Source of the DNA: Nocardioides sp. cx-173
Lineage (GTDB): Bacteria; Actinomycetota; Actinomycetes; Propionibacteriales; Nocardioidaceae
Assembly: GCF_021117365.1 (NCBI RefSeq)
Contig: NZ_CP088262.1
Span: forward strand, 2,685,001 to 2,749,000
Length of the DNA: 64,000 nucleotides
Direction of reading: 5' to 3'
Shown: positions 47,561 through 55,456 of the stretch, one piece after another
Layout of the letters: every line of letters starts with the position of its first letter
How positions within the stretch are numbered: the stretch's first letter is position 1
The notes under the pieces: generated by a model
Seen by the model: the letters and a program-made list of their open reading frames with translations, nothing else
What the model was told of the DNA's origin: nothing
Databases searched by the model: none
Made by a program: the position numbers and the translations under genes

Positions 47561-48958
47561 AGAGCCCCGCGGGGTGGTGGGCTTTGAGGTGATCCTCAGT
47601 GCCTACACGTCGCTGCTCTCGATGGCGGCGACGGAGTCAGTATCGCTGGTGTCGTAGAGCTTGGCCATAGACCCCTCGGACAGGTAGCGGCGGTCGCCGG
47701 CGATCCACTCGTCGTGCATGTCGATCAGCACCGCCCCGACAAGGCGGATGACCGCGGCGGCGTTGGGGAAGATGCCCACGACCCGGGAGCGGCGCTTGAT
47801 CTCCTTGTTGACCCGCTCGAGGGGGTTGGTGGACCAGATCTTGCGCCAGTGCTCGCGCGGGAACGCAGTGAACGCGAGCACCTCGGCCTTCGCGTCGTCC
47901 ATCAGGGGCCCGAGCTTGGGAAACCGGGCGGCGAGCTCGTCGCGGGTCTTGTCCCACGCCGCGTGGACGTCCTCGGCGGTGGGTTGGGCAAAGATCATCC
48001 GGAACGCAGTCGCCACCAGCTCGGCCTGGCCCTTGGGCACGTGCGCGAGCAGGTTGCGGGCGAAGTGGACCCGACACCTCTGGTGCGCGACACCCTGGAA
48101 GGCCCGCTTCAACGCCTTGACCAGGCCGGAGTGCTGGTCGCTGATCACCAGCCGCACCCCGGCCAGGCCGCGTTGCTTGAGGCTGAGCAGGAAGCTGCGC
48201 CAGAAGATCTCGTCCTCGCTGTCACCGACGTCCAGGCCGAGGATCTCTCGCTCGCCGGTCGCGGTGACGCCAGTGGCGACGATGACGGCCATCGACACGA
48301 CCTGGCCGCCCTTGCCCGGGGCGTTGCGGACGTGGAGGTAGGTCGCATCCAGGTAGATGTAGGGGAACTCGACGTGATCCAGAGTCCGGGTGCGGAACGC
48401 GCCGACGGTCTCGTCCAGGCCGGCGCAGATCCGCGAGACCTCGGACTTGCTGATCCCGGCCCCGCCCATCGCTTCGACCAGGTCGTCGACGCTGCGGGTG
48501 CTGATGCCGTGGACGTAGGCCTCCATCACCACCGCGTACAACGCTTGGTCGATGCGGCGGCGGGGCTCGAGGATGATCGGGAAGAACGACCCCTTGCGCA
48601 GCTTCGGGATCCGCAGCTCGACGTCGCCGGCCTTGGTGGTCAGCATCCGCGGCCGGTGGCCGTTGCGCTCAGTGACGCGGCCATCGGTGCGCTCATACGG
48701 TGCGGCACCGATCCGTTCGGCGGCTTCGAGCTCAATCAACTCCTGAAGCGCGACCCGGACCGAGTCGCGGACCAGATCGGCGCCATCACCGGCACGGAAC
48801 GCCTCGAGGAGTTCGGACAGGGCAGACTGTGGCAAGGCCATCGGTGGCTCTCCTTCAATGTGTCTCTTGGTCGATACACACCGAAGATCCCGCCGATGGC
48901 CGTCTACGTCTTCACGCCTCGCCGCCAGCCCTCAAACCCCACCACTCCCCGGGACTCT
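47561..48958. mobile_element. IS256-family insertion sequence
   Basis: About 1.4 kb with one intact transposase. Terminal inverted repeats of 29 bp are at 47561-47589 and 48930-48958: AGAGCCCCGCGGGGTGGTGGG.. against AGAGTCCCGGGGAGTGGTGGG.., 25 of 29 positions matching, both ending TTTGAGG. A 7-bp direct repeat GAGGCGA at 47551-47557 and 48963-48969 may be the target duplication, but the exact ends are off by a few bases. Confidence 0.8.
47603..48841 (-). CDS. IS256-family (mutator-type) transposase
   Basis: 412-residue DDE transposase. The catalytic residues are in YIYLDATYLH (D1), RLVISDQHSGL (D2) and STNPLERVNKEIKRR (E). The C/H signature region AHQRCRVHFARNLLAHVP is intact. Full length for the family with no frameshift, so it is likely functional. 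It lies between the two terminal inverted repeats. Confidence 0.95.
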   Translation of the reverse strand: MALPQSALSELLEAFRAGDGADLVRDSVRVALQELIELEAAERIGAAPYERTDGRVTERNGHRPRMLTTKAGDVELRIPKLRKGSFFPIILEPRRRIDQALYAVVMEAYVHGISTRSVDDLVEAMGGAGISKSEVSRICAGLDETVGAFRTRTLDHVEFPYIYLDATYLHVRNAPGKGGQVVSMAVIVATGVTATGEREILGLDVGDSEDEIFWRSFLLSLKQRGLAGVRLVISDQHSGLVKALKRAFQGVAHQRCRVHFARNLLAHVPKGQAELVATAFRMIFAQPTAEDVHAAWDKTRDELAARFPKLGPLMDDAKAEVLAFTAFPREHWRKIWSTNPLERVNKEIKRRSRVVGIFPNAAAVIRLVGAVLIDMHDEWIAGDRRYLSEGSMAKLYDTSDTDSVAAIESSDV

Positions 48959-49100
48959 CCTCGAGGCGACCCACAATGAATCGGGACAATTCGATGAGTG
49001 CCCTGCGCCTCACTGGTCGATACGCGGAACCCGATCTCGGACCGAAGGAGCACACCGTGGAGCAAGCCATCTCCAAGCCATCGCGCACAGGCCACCGTCG

Positions 49101-49937
49101 TTGAGCGCCGGGAGCTCGCTGGCTCGCAGAATGTTCGACCTCGTCGAGCCGATCGGGGTCATCCCTTACTCGGCTGACGAGCCCCACGAGGCGATGTTCG
49201 CCCTGGGTTTCACCAACTACTGGGACACCTACTTCGCCGGCCGAGCGGCACCGCTCGGCAGCTCTGTGCCAGCTGAGGTCATCCACGCACTCTTCTACAA
49301 CTTCGCCTCCGGGGAGGTAGCCCGCCACATCCCCAGCGTCTGGAGCACGACCACACCGGAGGCGGCGATCGCGGCCCGCCAGCAGGGCTGCGTCAACGCG
49401 CTGCGCCGGATCCTCGGCGAGCTCCTCGACACGTCGAGCTTCCCGCGCGCGGTCGGGCTGCTCACCAAGGCAGCGACCAGCGCCCCGCTCGAGGGCCGTC
49501 CCATGTACGCCGCGCTGCGCACGCTCCCCCTCCCGGAGGAGCCGTTGGCCCGGCTGTTTCACGCCGCATCGCTGCTGCGCGAGCACCGCGGCGACGGACA
49601 CATCGCGGCCCTCATGACTGAAGGCATCGGCGGGCTCGAGGCCCACGTGCTGCTCGCCCTCGACATGGGGATCCCGGCCACGAAGTTCGGCCGGATCCAT
49701 CATCTCCCCACTCCACAGTTGACCGGCCTGATTGAGAGCATGAAAGCTCGCGGACTCATCGAGGACGAGGAGACGTTCACCCCTGCCGGCCGGCAGACCA
49801 AGGACCGTGTCGAGGCGCTGACTGACGACCTCGCCGTCGTGCCGTACGAGGTCCTGGAGCCAGGCGAGCTCGATGAGCTCATCGCTGCCCTCACACCGCT
49901 CGCAGAGAAGCTGGTCGCCGCTCAGGACCGGGGCTGA
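49101..49937 (+). CDS. SCO6745-family protein (MarR-like fold)
   Basis: 278 residues. The sequence LARRMFDLVEPIGVIPYSADEPHEAMFALGFTNYWDTYFAGRAAPLGSV, the helical core, and the C-terminal winged-helix-like part (GLIESMKARGLIEDEETFTPAGRQTKDRVEALTD) match the actinobacterial SCO6745/SalK family of unknown function. I start at a TTG (49101) because the family fold begins before ARRM; ATG 49131 is the alternative. The TTG overlaps the TGA of a 15-codon frame that starts at a GTG (49057) with AAGGAG in front, which may couple translation. It lies directly after the IS element, within the putative island. Confidence 0.78.
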   Translation: MSAGSSLARRMFDLVEPIGVIPYSADEPHEAMFALGFTNYWDTYFAGRAAPLGSSVPAEVIHALFYNFASGEVARHIPSVWSTTTPEAAIAARQQGCVNALRRILGELLDTSSFPRAVGLLTKAATSAPLEGRPMYAALRTLPLPEEPLARLFHAASLLREHRGDGHIAALMTEGIGGLEAHVLLALDMGIPATKFGRIHHLPTPQLTGLIESMKARGLIEDEETFTPAGRQTKDRVEALTDDLAVVPYEVLEPGELDELIAALTPLAEKLVAAQDRG

Positions 49938-50088
49938 GCCGCGTGCTGGAAGATGTGCAGGCGGTGCCGCGCTCACACGGCCCCCTGCGTCATAGACGGG
50001 GGCCCGCGCGACCAGTTCTGTGACCAACAGACACGGTGGCGACTTCCGCCGCCCGTCTGCCGAGATGAGCGCAGCTTCTGCCATGTCT

Positions 50089-50136
50089 CGCCCCGCTCCG
50101 GGACGAGGCGCAATCCACCTCATCCCGGAGCGGGCG
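50089..50136. terminator. Stem-loop between convergent genes
   Basis: CGCCCCGCTCCGGGACGAGG (50089-50108) pairs with the segment at 50118-50136 over about 19 bp with two mismatches. It lies 10 nt past the stop of the DUF1801 gene and 150 nt past the SCO6745-like gene, where a bidirectional terminator is expected. No T-run. Confidence 0.6.
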
Positions 50137-50145
50137 CGAACATCC

Positions 50146-50499
50146 TCAGTCGACTACCGAGCGGACGATCTCGGCGATGCGCTTCTCAGTGACGGCGTCC
50201 ACCGTCTCGAGATACCACGCGGCCGGCATCAGCCCTCCGTCCACGCCGCCTGCCGCGCGGAAGGCTGCCTTCTCGGTGATCGCGAGATTCACTCGTTCGT
50301 CGTTGCGCAGCGTGACGAGCGCGGGCGTGCTCGCCGACTCCGCGTAGGCGGGCATCCCGTACCAGATTCGCGGCTTCAGGGTGGGGGCCGCAGCCATGAT
50401 GACGTCGTGCACCTGCTGCATGGTCGAACGCTGCGGCTCTTCCATCTTCGAGATCTTCTCGGTCACCTGCGTCAGGTTCTTCTCGTCCTTCGACGACAT
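50146..50499 (-). CDS. DUF1801 (YdhG-like) protein
   Basis: 117 residues. The core is VHDVIMAAAPTLKPRIWYGMPAYAE, followed by NLAITEKAAFRAAGG and the C-terminal helix VTEKRIAEIVRSVVD, typical of DUF1801 proteins of the frataxin-like fold; their biochemical role is not settled. ATG 50499 follows AAAGGA at 6 nt; an upstream start at 50565 is less likely. It sits in the putative island. Confidence 0.82.
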   Translation of the reverse strand: MSSKDEKNLTQVTEKISKMEEPQRSTMQQVHDVIMAAAPTLKPRIWYGMPAYAESASTPALVTLRNDERVNLAITEKAAFRAAGGVDGGLMPAAWYLETVDAVTEKRIAEIVRSVVD

Positions 50500-50910
50500 G
50501 TCGTGTCCTTTCGCCTGCCGATGTCGGGCCACCGGCGGATTGAAGTCGGCGCAAGAGCGCCGCACCCCATCCGGACATGTCCTGAGCTGCTCAGGCCTCT
50601 CCGCGATGATTCACGTGGTCTGTCACGTGGAAGCGCAGTCGGTGGCGTGTACCACCGCACTCAGACTAACGGATCTGCCGCGACGGGGTCGTCCGCATTG
50701 CCGCGCTACGTGCGATCGGGAGTGACCCATTCCGCGGCTAGGTGTAGGCATGCTTCTCATCTCAGTCACTTAGCCGCGCGAGCCGATAATGAGAAACACC
50801 GTCGAGATCCAGCCACGTGAAAACTGGATCTTCACAGATGAGGGGTGTGGATCTGCGATCACCACCCGGTAGACCCTGGGACGGTCACCCTGGCGGTCTG
50901 GTCAGCCGGG
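50500..50910. other. 411-bp non-coding stretch with TCACGTGG motifs
   Basis: No gene is supported here. It contains the DUF1801 promoter side, two direct TCACGTGG copies (50611-50618, 50623-50630), and a stem-loop at 50806-50830 whose loop carries the complement CCACGTGA. It appears less GC-rich than its surroundings. Confidence 0.6.
50806..50830. repeat. Stem-loop copy 1 with CCACGTGAAAA loop
   Basis: GATCCAG and CTGGATC flank the 11-nt loop CCACGTGAAAA. A second copy at 52338-52360 has the same loop but a different, still complementary stem. Confidence 0.7.
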
Positions 50911-51642
50911 TCAGTTACCTGCATTCCCGGTGGTGGGTCGCATACTCGGGCGCTGTGCCCCGTCGGGTACCGGATACTCCTCCTGGCCGCCACCGCCGTA
51001 GTTGGCGCCGTTGCCGACGTGGACGCTGGCAGTGAAGGCGATCATCGTGTCCTCGGTCCAGCCCGTGTCGTTGGGATACTGGAGCCGCACCGCGCCCTCG
51101 GGCTCACCTGCCGTCGTCCACGTGGAGATCGTGGTGTAACCGGAGTCGCCGGTGATCCACAACCTGCGACCGTCCACCTCTACCTCCCGCCCGCCGGGCG
51201 GGCGGGACTCGAACATGATCACCAGCTTGCCCTCGAAGTCGTCGCGGTAGCCGGTGGTCGAGCCGTCGGGCGCGATCGTCACGAGAGAGGCGTTCTGCCC
51301 CTGGACCGACCATCCCTGTGGCGTCAGGTCGAAGGTGTACGGCGACGCGTCGAGCGTCGCTGCGACGAGCCGCACGCCGTTCACCGTGTCCGACCCGGGC
51401 GGCGCGGGGTTGGCGCCGCTGCCTGCCGAGGGCTGCGCCGGGGCGTCCTGCCCGGTGACGACGACGGTCGCCCCGACCCCGACGACGGCTGTCATGGCCA
51501 GGCTGGAGATCCCGATGCGGACCCGCTGACGGGTGCGGACGGTGCGCGCCGTACGGGCCCGGGCGAGGTCGTCGGCCGGGTCGGGCGCGGGTCGTTCGGA
51601 CGCCGCGAGGCTCAAGGCGTACTTCAGGTCAGGTTCGGTCAC
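50911..51642 (-). CDS. Putative anti-sigma-type membrane protein
   Basis: 243 residues. A cytoplasmic N-terminus of about 40 residues (MTEPDLKYALSLAASERPAPDPADDLARART) is followed by one membrane helix (IGISSLAMTAVVGVGATVVVTG) and an extracellular beta-rich domain. The GTG start at 51642 overlaps the stop of the sigma-factor gene (GTGA). Position and topology suggest a regulator of that sigma factor; no canonical zinc anti-sigma motif is visible, so the assignment rests on context. Confidence 0.65.
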   Translation of the reverse strand: MTEPDLKYALSLAASERPAPDPADDLARARTARTVRTRQRVRIGISSLAMTAVVGVGATVVVTGQDAPAQPSAGSGANPAPPGSDTVNGVRLVAATLDASPYTFDLTPQGWSVQGQNASLVTIAPDGSTTGYRDDFEGKLVIMFESRPPGGREVEVDGRRLWITGDSGYTTISTWTTAGEPEGAVRLQYPNDTGWTEDTMIAFTASVHVGNGANYGGGGQEEYPVPDGAQRPSMRPTTGNAGN

Positions 51643-52174
51643 GGGGTGTCCTCCAGGATCAGGTGATAGTTGGTGGTGTCGAGGTGGGCCCTGAGGTGAC
51701 TCAGGCCCCGCGCGTTCTGGGACTTCACGGTGCCGGTGCTGCAGCCGAGGATTCGAGCGGTCTCTGCGACGTCGAGATCGAGCCAGTGCCGCAGCACCAC
51801 GACCGCGCGCTGCCGTGGGCCGAGCGACGACAGCGCCGCTAGCATCACCTCTCTCAGTCGAGGTCGGTGCCGACGGACACCGGATCGCTCGTCAGGGCCC
51901 TTTCAGGCTCCGCAGAGGTGGATTCGCGTCGTCGGTGTGCTCGCCGGGTCTCGTCGATGAAGAGGTGGGTGAGGCTCCTGCGCGCATAGGCCAGCGGGCT
52001 GTCGGCGCGTCGCACCTGTGACCACGCCAGGTAGAGCTTGGTCAGCGTCGTCTGCACCAGGTCCTCGGCGTGGGCCTCGTCGCCAGCACACAGCAGTGAG
52101 GCCGTCCGCATCAGGTCCCGCCGATGAGCACGGATGAACTCCACGAACTCGGCCGACTGGTCGTCGTCTCTCAC
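51639..52174 (-). pseudogene. SigE-type ECF sigma factor gene, frameshifted
   Basis: Two consecutive frames together encode an ECF (SigE70-type) sigma factor. Sigma-2 is in the first (FIRAHRRDLMRTASLLCAGD, EDLVQTTLTKLYLAW; stop at 51854) and sigma-4 in the second (ALSSLGPRQRAVVVLRHWLDL, TARILGCSTGTVKSQNARGL; starting near 51848). Adding one G in GACTG|AGAGAGG would fuse them as ..TDLDWREVMLAALSS.., the family's normal sequence, so a one-base deletion is the simplest explanation (mutation or sequencing error). The GTG start at 52174 follows AAAGGAG. A GAGAGG in front of the second frame could allow reinitiation and two separate proteins. Confidence 0.8.
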
Positions 52175-52337
52175 GTTGACTCCTTTCACCCACCTGACCG
52201 GTGCGGGCACCGGTGAGGTTGCATGTGACCTGAGGATCGTCCGCGCTCCGAGGATCAGGGGTTCAGACGAGCACGTCGCCAGTTCACTGCTCGAGTGCGA
52301 AGGTTTCAGACCGCGCCCACACCCTGGATCGCGAAGA

Positions 52338-52360
52338 GCCCAGCCACGTGAAAACTGGGC
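52338..52360. repeat. Stem-loop copy 2 with CCACGTGAAAA loop
   Basis: GCCCAG and CTGGGC enclose the identical 11-nt loop found at 50806-50830. Stem base pairs changed in compensating fashion. It directly abuts the rnpB-like fragment at 52360. Confidence 0.7.
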
Positions 52361-52383
52361 CCGACCTACACGCCAGCCCGTTC
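52360..52383 (+). other. Duplicated 3' end of rnpB, putative attachment-site half
   Basis: CCCGACCTACACGCCAGCCC.. matches rnpB 47368-47391 at 22 of 24 positions in the same orientation, including an uninterrupted GCCAGCCCGTTC. Such 3'-end duplications are left by site-specific integration at the end of an RNA gene. Confidence 0.6.
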
Positions 52384-52405
52384 CCCTCGGCCCTGTGGCC
52401 GACCC

Positions 52406-53629
52406 TCAGCCGGGTCCGATCTCGCGCAGGAACCCCGGCGCGAACACCACCGACGACTCGACCGGGAGGTGAGTGGCGCTGACGACCGACAGCTCACCGG
52501 TGGTGGGCTCCCACGCCACCAGACGGAACCCGTCGACCCGGCGGGCGATGGCCGCGACCCGGAGCAGGACCGTGCCGTCGTCGGCGATCGCGACAGTTCC
52601 GAGGCCCCAGTTGCTGTAGTTGCCCTCGAAGTCGAGCACGGGCAGGCGGTACCGCGGGGTGAGCGTCCGACGGTCGGCGACCACGACCTGGAACGGCCGG
52701 CGGTCGTACGACGTGCCGACGACGGTGTCGGCGTCGGCCTGAATCCCCAACAGGCGACCGGTCCGCACCATGCTGACCTCACGCGGCGTCCCGCCGGCGT
52801 AGTCGGTGAGCACGTTCGGCTCGGTCCAGTCCGCGCTGACGAGCCAGCCACCCTCTGGGTCGCTCGTCTTCGAGATCCCGGCCGGCACAGTCATCTGCTC
52901 CGTCTCGCCCGAGCCGATCACGACCTCGTAGGCCTGGGGACCGCTGGTGAACAGCAGCGTCTCCTCGTCGAGGAACGACCAGCCCGCGCTGTCCCATGGC
53001 TCGAAGCCCGCGGGTGGGTCGAGCTGGGATGTCTCGCCCGTCGCGAGGTGGTGCAGGGCCACGCCGTAGTCGTGCGGGAGATCCCTGGTGTCGTAGTCGT
53101 AGAAGACCGCGAGCCGGGTGCCGTCCGGGCTGAGCGAGACGATGGGATACCTGCCGTCGAGCGGCACGGTGCGCCACTCGCCGTCCGTGCCGAGCACCTG
53201 CGCGACGCCGGACTGCTCCACGGCGAGGACCGCCGCCTCGACCGGGTCATCGGACAGGAGCGGTGACGTGTCCGGCGGGTCGATGACGTCCGGCAGGGCC
53301 GGCGCAAACCTGGCCGGGGCGGCGGGCAGGCCGTCGACCTTGCGTGGATCCCAGCGCGGCCACACTTTCACTGTGGCCTCCGGCGGGGCGCTGGTCGGGG
53401 GTGCGGCGGGCGTCTCGCTCGGCCCGGCCGGCGGAAGGCCACCGGTGCGGTCGCCACCCACCTGGGTGCCGACGACGACGGCCACCACGAGCGCCGACGC
53501 CACCACCGCGGCCGCCGCGCCCCGGCTGGCGGTCCGGCGGCGCCGCGCGGTCTGCAGCGCCACCTGCTCCAGCCGGGGGCTCTCGATGCCGTCGGTGGCC
53601 CGGTCCAACAGGTCGTGGAGCTCAGTCAT
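52406..53629 (-). CDS. Membrane protein with extracytoplasmic TolB-like propeller, putative anti-sigma partner
   Basis: 407 residues. A cytoplasmic N-terminus (MTELHDLLDRATDGIESPRLEQVALQTARRRR) is followed by one membrane helix (GAAAAVVASALVVAVVVGTQVG), a Pro/Ala/Thr-rich linker, and a long beta-rich domain with WD40/TolB-like phrases (IVSLSPDGTRLAVFYDY, WSFLDEETLLFTSG). Its ATG overlaps the end of the sigma-factor gene by 8 nt. The arrangement copies that of the neighbouring pair at 50911-52174. Role as sigma regulator is inferred. Confidence 0.72.
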   Translation of the reverse strand: MTELHDLLDRATDGIESPRLEQVALQTARRRRTASRGAAAAVVASALVVAVVVGTQVGGDRTGGLPPAGPSETPAAPPTSAPPEATVKVWPRWDPRKVDGLPAAPARFAPALPDVIDPPDTSPLLSDDPVEAAVLAVEQSGVAQVLGTDGEWRTVPLDGRYPIVSLSPDGTRLAVFYDYDTRDLPHDYGVALHHLATGETSQLDPPAGFEPWDSAGWSFLDEETLLFTSGPQAYEVVIGSGETEQMTVPAGISKTSDPEGGWLVSADWTEPNVLTDYAGGTPREVSMVRTGRLLGIQADADTVVGTSYDRRPFQVVVADRRTLTPRYRLPVLDFEGNYSNWGLGTVAIADDGTVLLRVAAIARRVDGFRLVAWEPTTGELSVVSATHLPVESSVVFAPGFLREIGPG

Positions 53630-54119
53630 GGGGTCCTCCGATGAGGTCGAGCAGCTCGGGCGCGCCGGTGCGGAGCCGGGCGAGGGCGGCGGCGTTCTGG
53701 CTCTTGACCGTCCCGATGCTCACACCGAGCACCTCGGCGGTCTCGCGCTCGGACAGGTCGTCGAAGTGCCGCAGCACCAGCACCGAGCGCTGCGCCGGCG
53801 TCAGGCGCATCAGGGCGCGGCGTACTACCAGCGCCGTCACGGGGTCGCTGCTGAGCCCTTCCGGAACCGAGTCATCCGACTCCACACCGGGCGTCTCCCG
53901 GCGACGTCGCCACCAGCTCACGTTGTCGTTGACGACGACCCTGCGGGCGTACGCCGTGGGGTTGCCCTCGCGCAGCCGCGACCAGCGCAGCGCCACCTTG
54001 ACCAGCGCCTCCTGGACCAGGTCCTGGGCGCGGTGCAGGTCTCCGGTCAGCAGGTACGCCGAGCGCAGCAAGGATCGCTGGCACCCGGCCGCCCAGTCGG
54101 TGAACTCCTGCTCATCCAC
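53622..54119 (-). CDS. SigE-type ECF RNA polymerase sigma factor
   Basis: 165 residues. Sigma-2 (FTDWAAGCQRSLLRSAYLLTGDLHRAQDLVQEALVKVALRW) and sigma-4 (ALMRLTPAQRSVLVLRHFDDLSERETAEVLGVSIGTVKSQNAAALARLR) are complete, unlike the frameshifted relative at 51639. The start is a GTG at 54119. It probably directs transcription of an extracytoplasmic-response regulon together with the downstream membrane protein. Confidence 0.92.
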   Translation of the reverse strand: MDEQEFTDWAAGCQRSLLRSAYLLTGDLHRAQDLVQEALVKVALRWSRLREGNPTAYARRVVVNDNVSWWRRRRETPGVESDDSVPEGLSSDPVTALVVRRALMRLTPAQRSVLVLRHFDDLSERETAEVLGVSIGTVKSQNAAALARLRTGAPELLDLIGGPHD

Positions 54120-54217
54120 GCGGGGTCCTCATCGTCGGGAGATGGTCTCACCCAGGGAACGCCTGCGGCACCTGCGCAGGTTGGCACGACTTGCGCGGAC
54201 GCCGACCGCGAGCGACG

Positions 54218-55387
54218 TCAGGCGGACTGCTCGGGCGGGCGCCGCACCACGAGCAGGGCCACGTCGTCCTCGACGCTGTCGTCGCCGAGGCCCTCGGCGA
54301 TGATCCGGCTGCACGCCGTTTCGGCGTTGTCGCCGGCCCGGAACGCGCGGCGTACGAGCTCCAGCCGGTCGACGGAGTGGTCCAGGTGAGCGGCGGGTCC
54401 GCCGCGGCGCTCGACCAGGCCGTCGGTGTAGAAGGCCAGGGCGTCGCCCGGGGCGAGTGCGATCGTCTCGCTCTGGCGTCGGTGCTCGGCGTCGACGCCG
54501 AGCAGCAGGCCGGCCGAGAGGCCGACCACCTCGGCGAAGGGCTGGGAGGACCGGGCGACCAGCGGGGCCGGGTGACCGGCGCGGCAGACCGTGACGACGT
54601 CGAAGGGCGGCTCGCTGACGGCGTAGACGACGGTGGCGCAGATGTCGCTCTCGAAGTAGCAGAGCTTGCGGTCGAGCCGGTGCAGCACCTCCTCGGGGTC
54701 CTCGTAGTCGAGGGCATAGGCGCGCAGGGCGCTGCGCAGACGGCCCATGGCGATCGCCGAGCGCAGGCCATGTCCCTCCACGTCGCCCATCACCAGCCCG
54801 ACCATCCCGCTGGGCAGCGTGAAGATGTCGTACCAGTCGCCGCCGAGGTCTCCCTCCGCGGGCAGGTAGCGCACCGCGAGGTCGAGCCCGTCGATCGCCG
54901 GAGGCGCGGCCGGCAGCAGGCTGCGCTGCAGCGCGAGGGCCGCGAGGTGGGCGTCGTCCTCGGCCCGCTCGGAGAGGCGCCAGGCGATCTCCGCGGCGGC
55001 GCCCTCGAGGCGCTCGACGTCCTGAGCGGTGAACGTGCGCCGCATCAGGCAGCCGACGTGCAGCACCCCGAGCAGGCCGGCGGTCCCGACCACGGGCACG
55101 CCCAGGAGTGCCTGCACGCCGAAGTCCCGCAGGATCGGGTTCAGGACCGAGACCTCGTTGATCTCGTCGAGCATGACCGGTGACCGCTCCGCGGCCACGC
55201 GTCCGGCGAAGCCGGACCCGACCGGCACGTGCGTCGCTCCGCGCCACCGGCGGCCGAGGCCGGAGGAGGCGGCGGGCTCCAGGACGGTGCCCGTCTCGTC
55301 CAGCAGCAGCAGGGTGGCGGTGTCCGAGCCCATGACCACCCGCACGCTGTCGAGCATGCCCTGCACCGATCCCACGTCGGCGATCAC
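54218..55387 (-). CDS. GAF domain PP2C-type (SpoIIE) serine phosphatase
   Basis: 389 residues. The N-terminal GAF sensor domain (about 1-145) is followed by a linker (ALALQRSLLPAAPPAIDGLDLAVRYLPA, the usual LQ-LLP signature) and a SpoIIE/PP2C domain with metal-binding aspartates in GGDWYDIFTLP, VMGDVEGHG and the C-terminal EDDVALLVV. These proteins dephosphorylate anti-anti-sigma factors in partner-switching cascades. No STAS or RsbW gene is adjacent. GTG start at 55387. Confidence 0.9.
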   Translation of the reverse strand: MIADVGSVQGMLDSVRVVMGSDTATLLLLDETGTVLEPAASSGLGRRWRGATHVPVGSGFAGRVAAERSPVMLDEINEVSVLNPILRDFGVQALLGVPVVGTAGLLGVLHVGCLMRRTFTAQDVERLEGAAAEIAWRLSERAEDDAHLAALALQRSLLPAAPPAIDGLDLAVRYLPAEGDLGGDWYDIFTLPSGMVGLVMGDVEGHGLRSAIAMGRLRSALRAYALDYEDPEEVLHRLDRKLCYFESDICATVVYAVSEPPFDVVTVCRAGHPAPLVARSSQPFAEVVGLSAGLLLGVDAEHRRQSETIALAPGDALAFYTDGLVERRGGPAAHLDHSVDRLELVRRAFRAGDNAETACSRIIAEGLGDDSVEDDVALLVVRRPPEQSA

Positions 55388-55456
55388 GGTCGTCCTCCCT
55401 GCTCCGGCACGGCCCAGAGCCTAGAGGGCGAGCCCGCCCCGCGAGCCTCCGACCGG

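Noticed and set aside
48868..49040. Imperfect direct repeat TGGTCGATAC at about 48869 and 49016 as IS target duplication
   Set aside because: One copy lies inside the IS between the transposase start and its terminal repeat, so it cannot be a target duplication.
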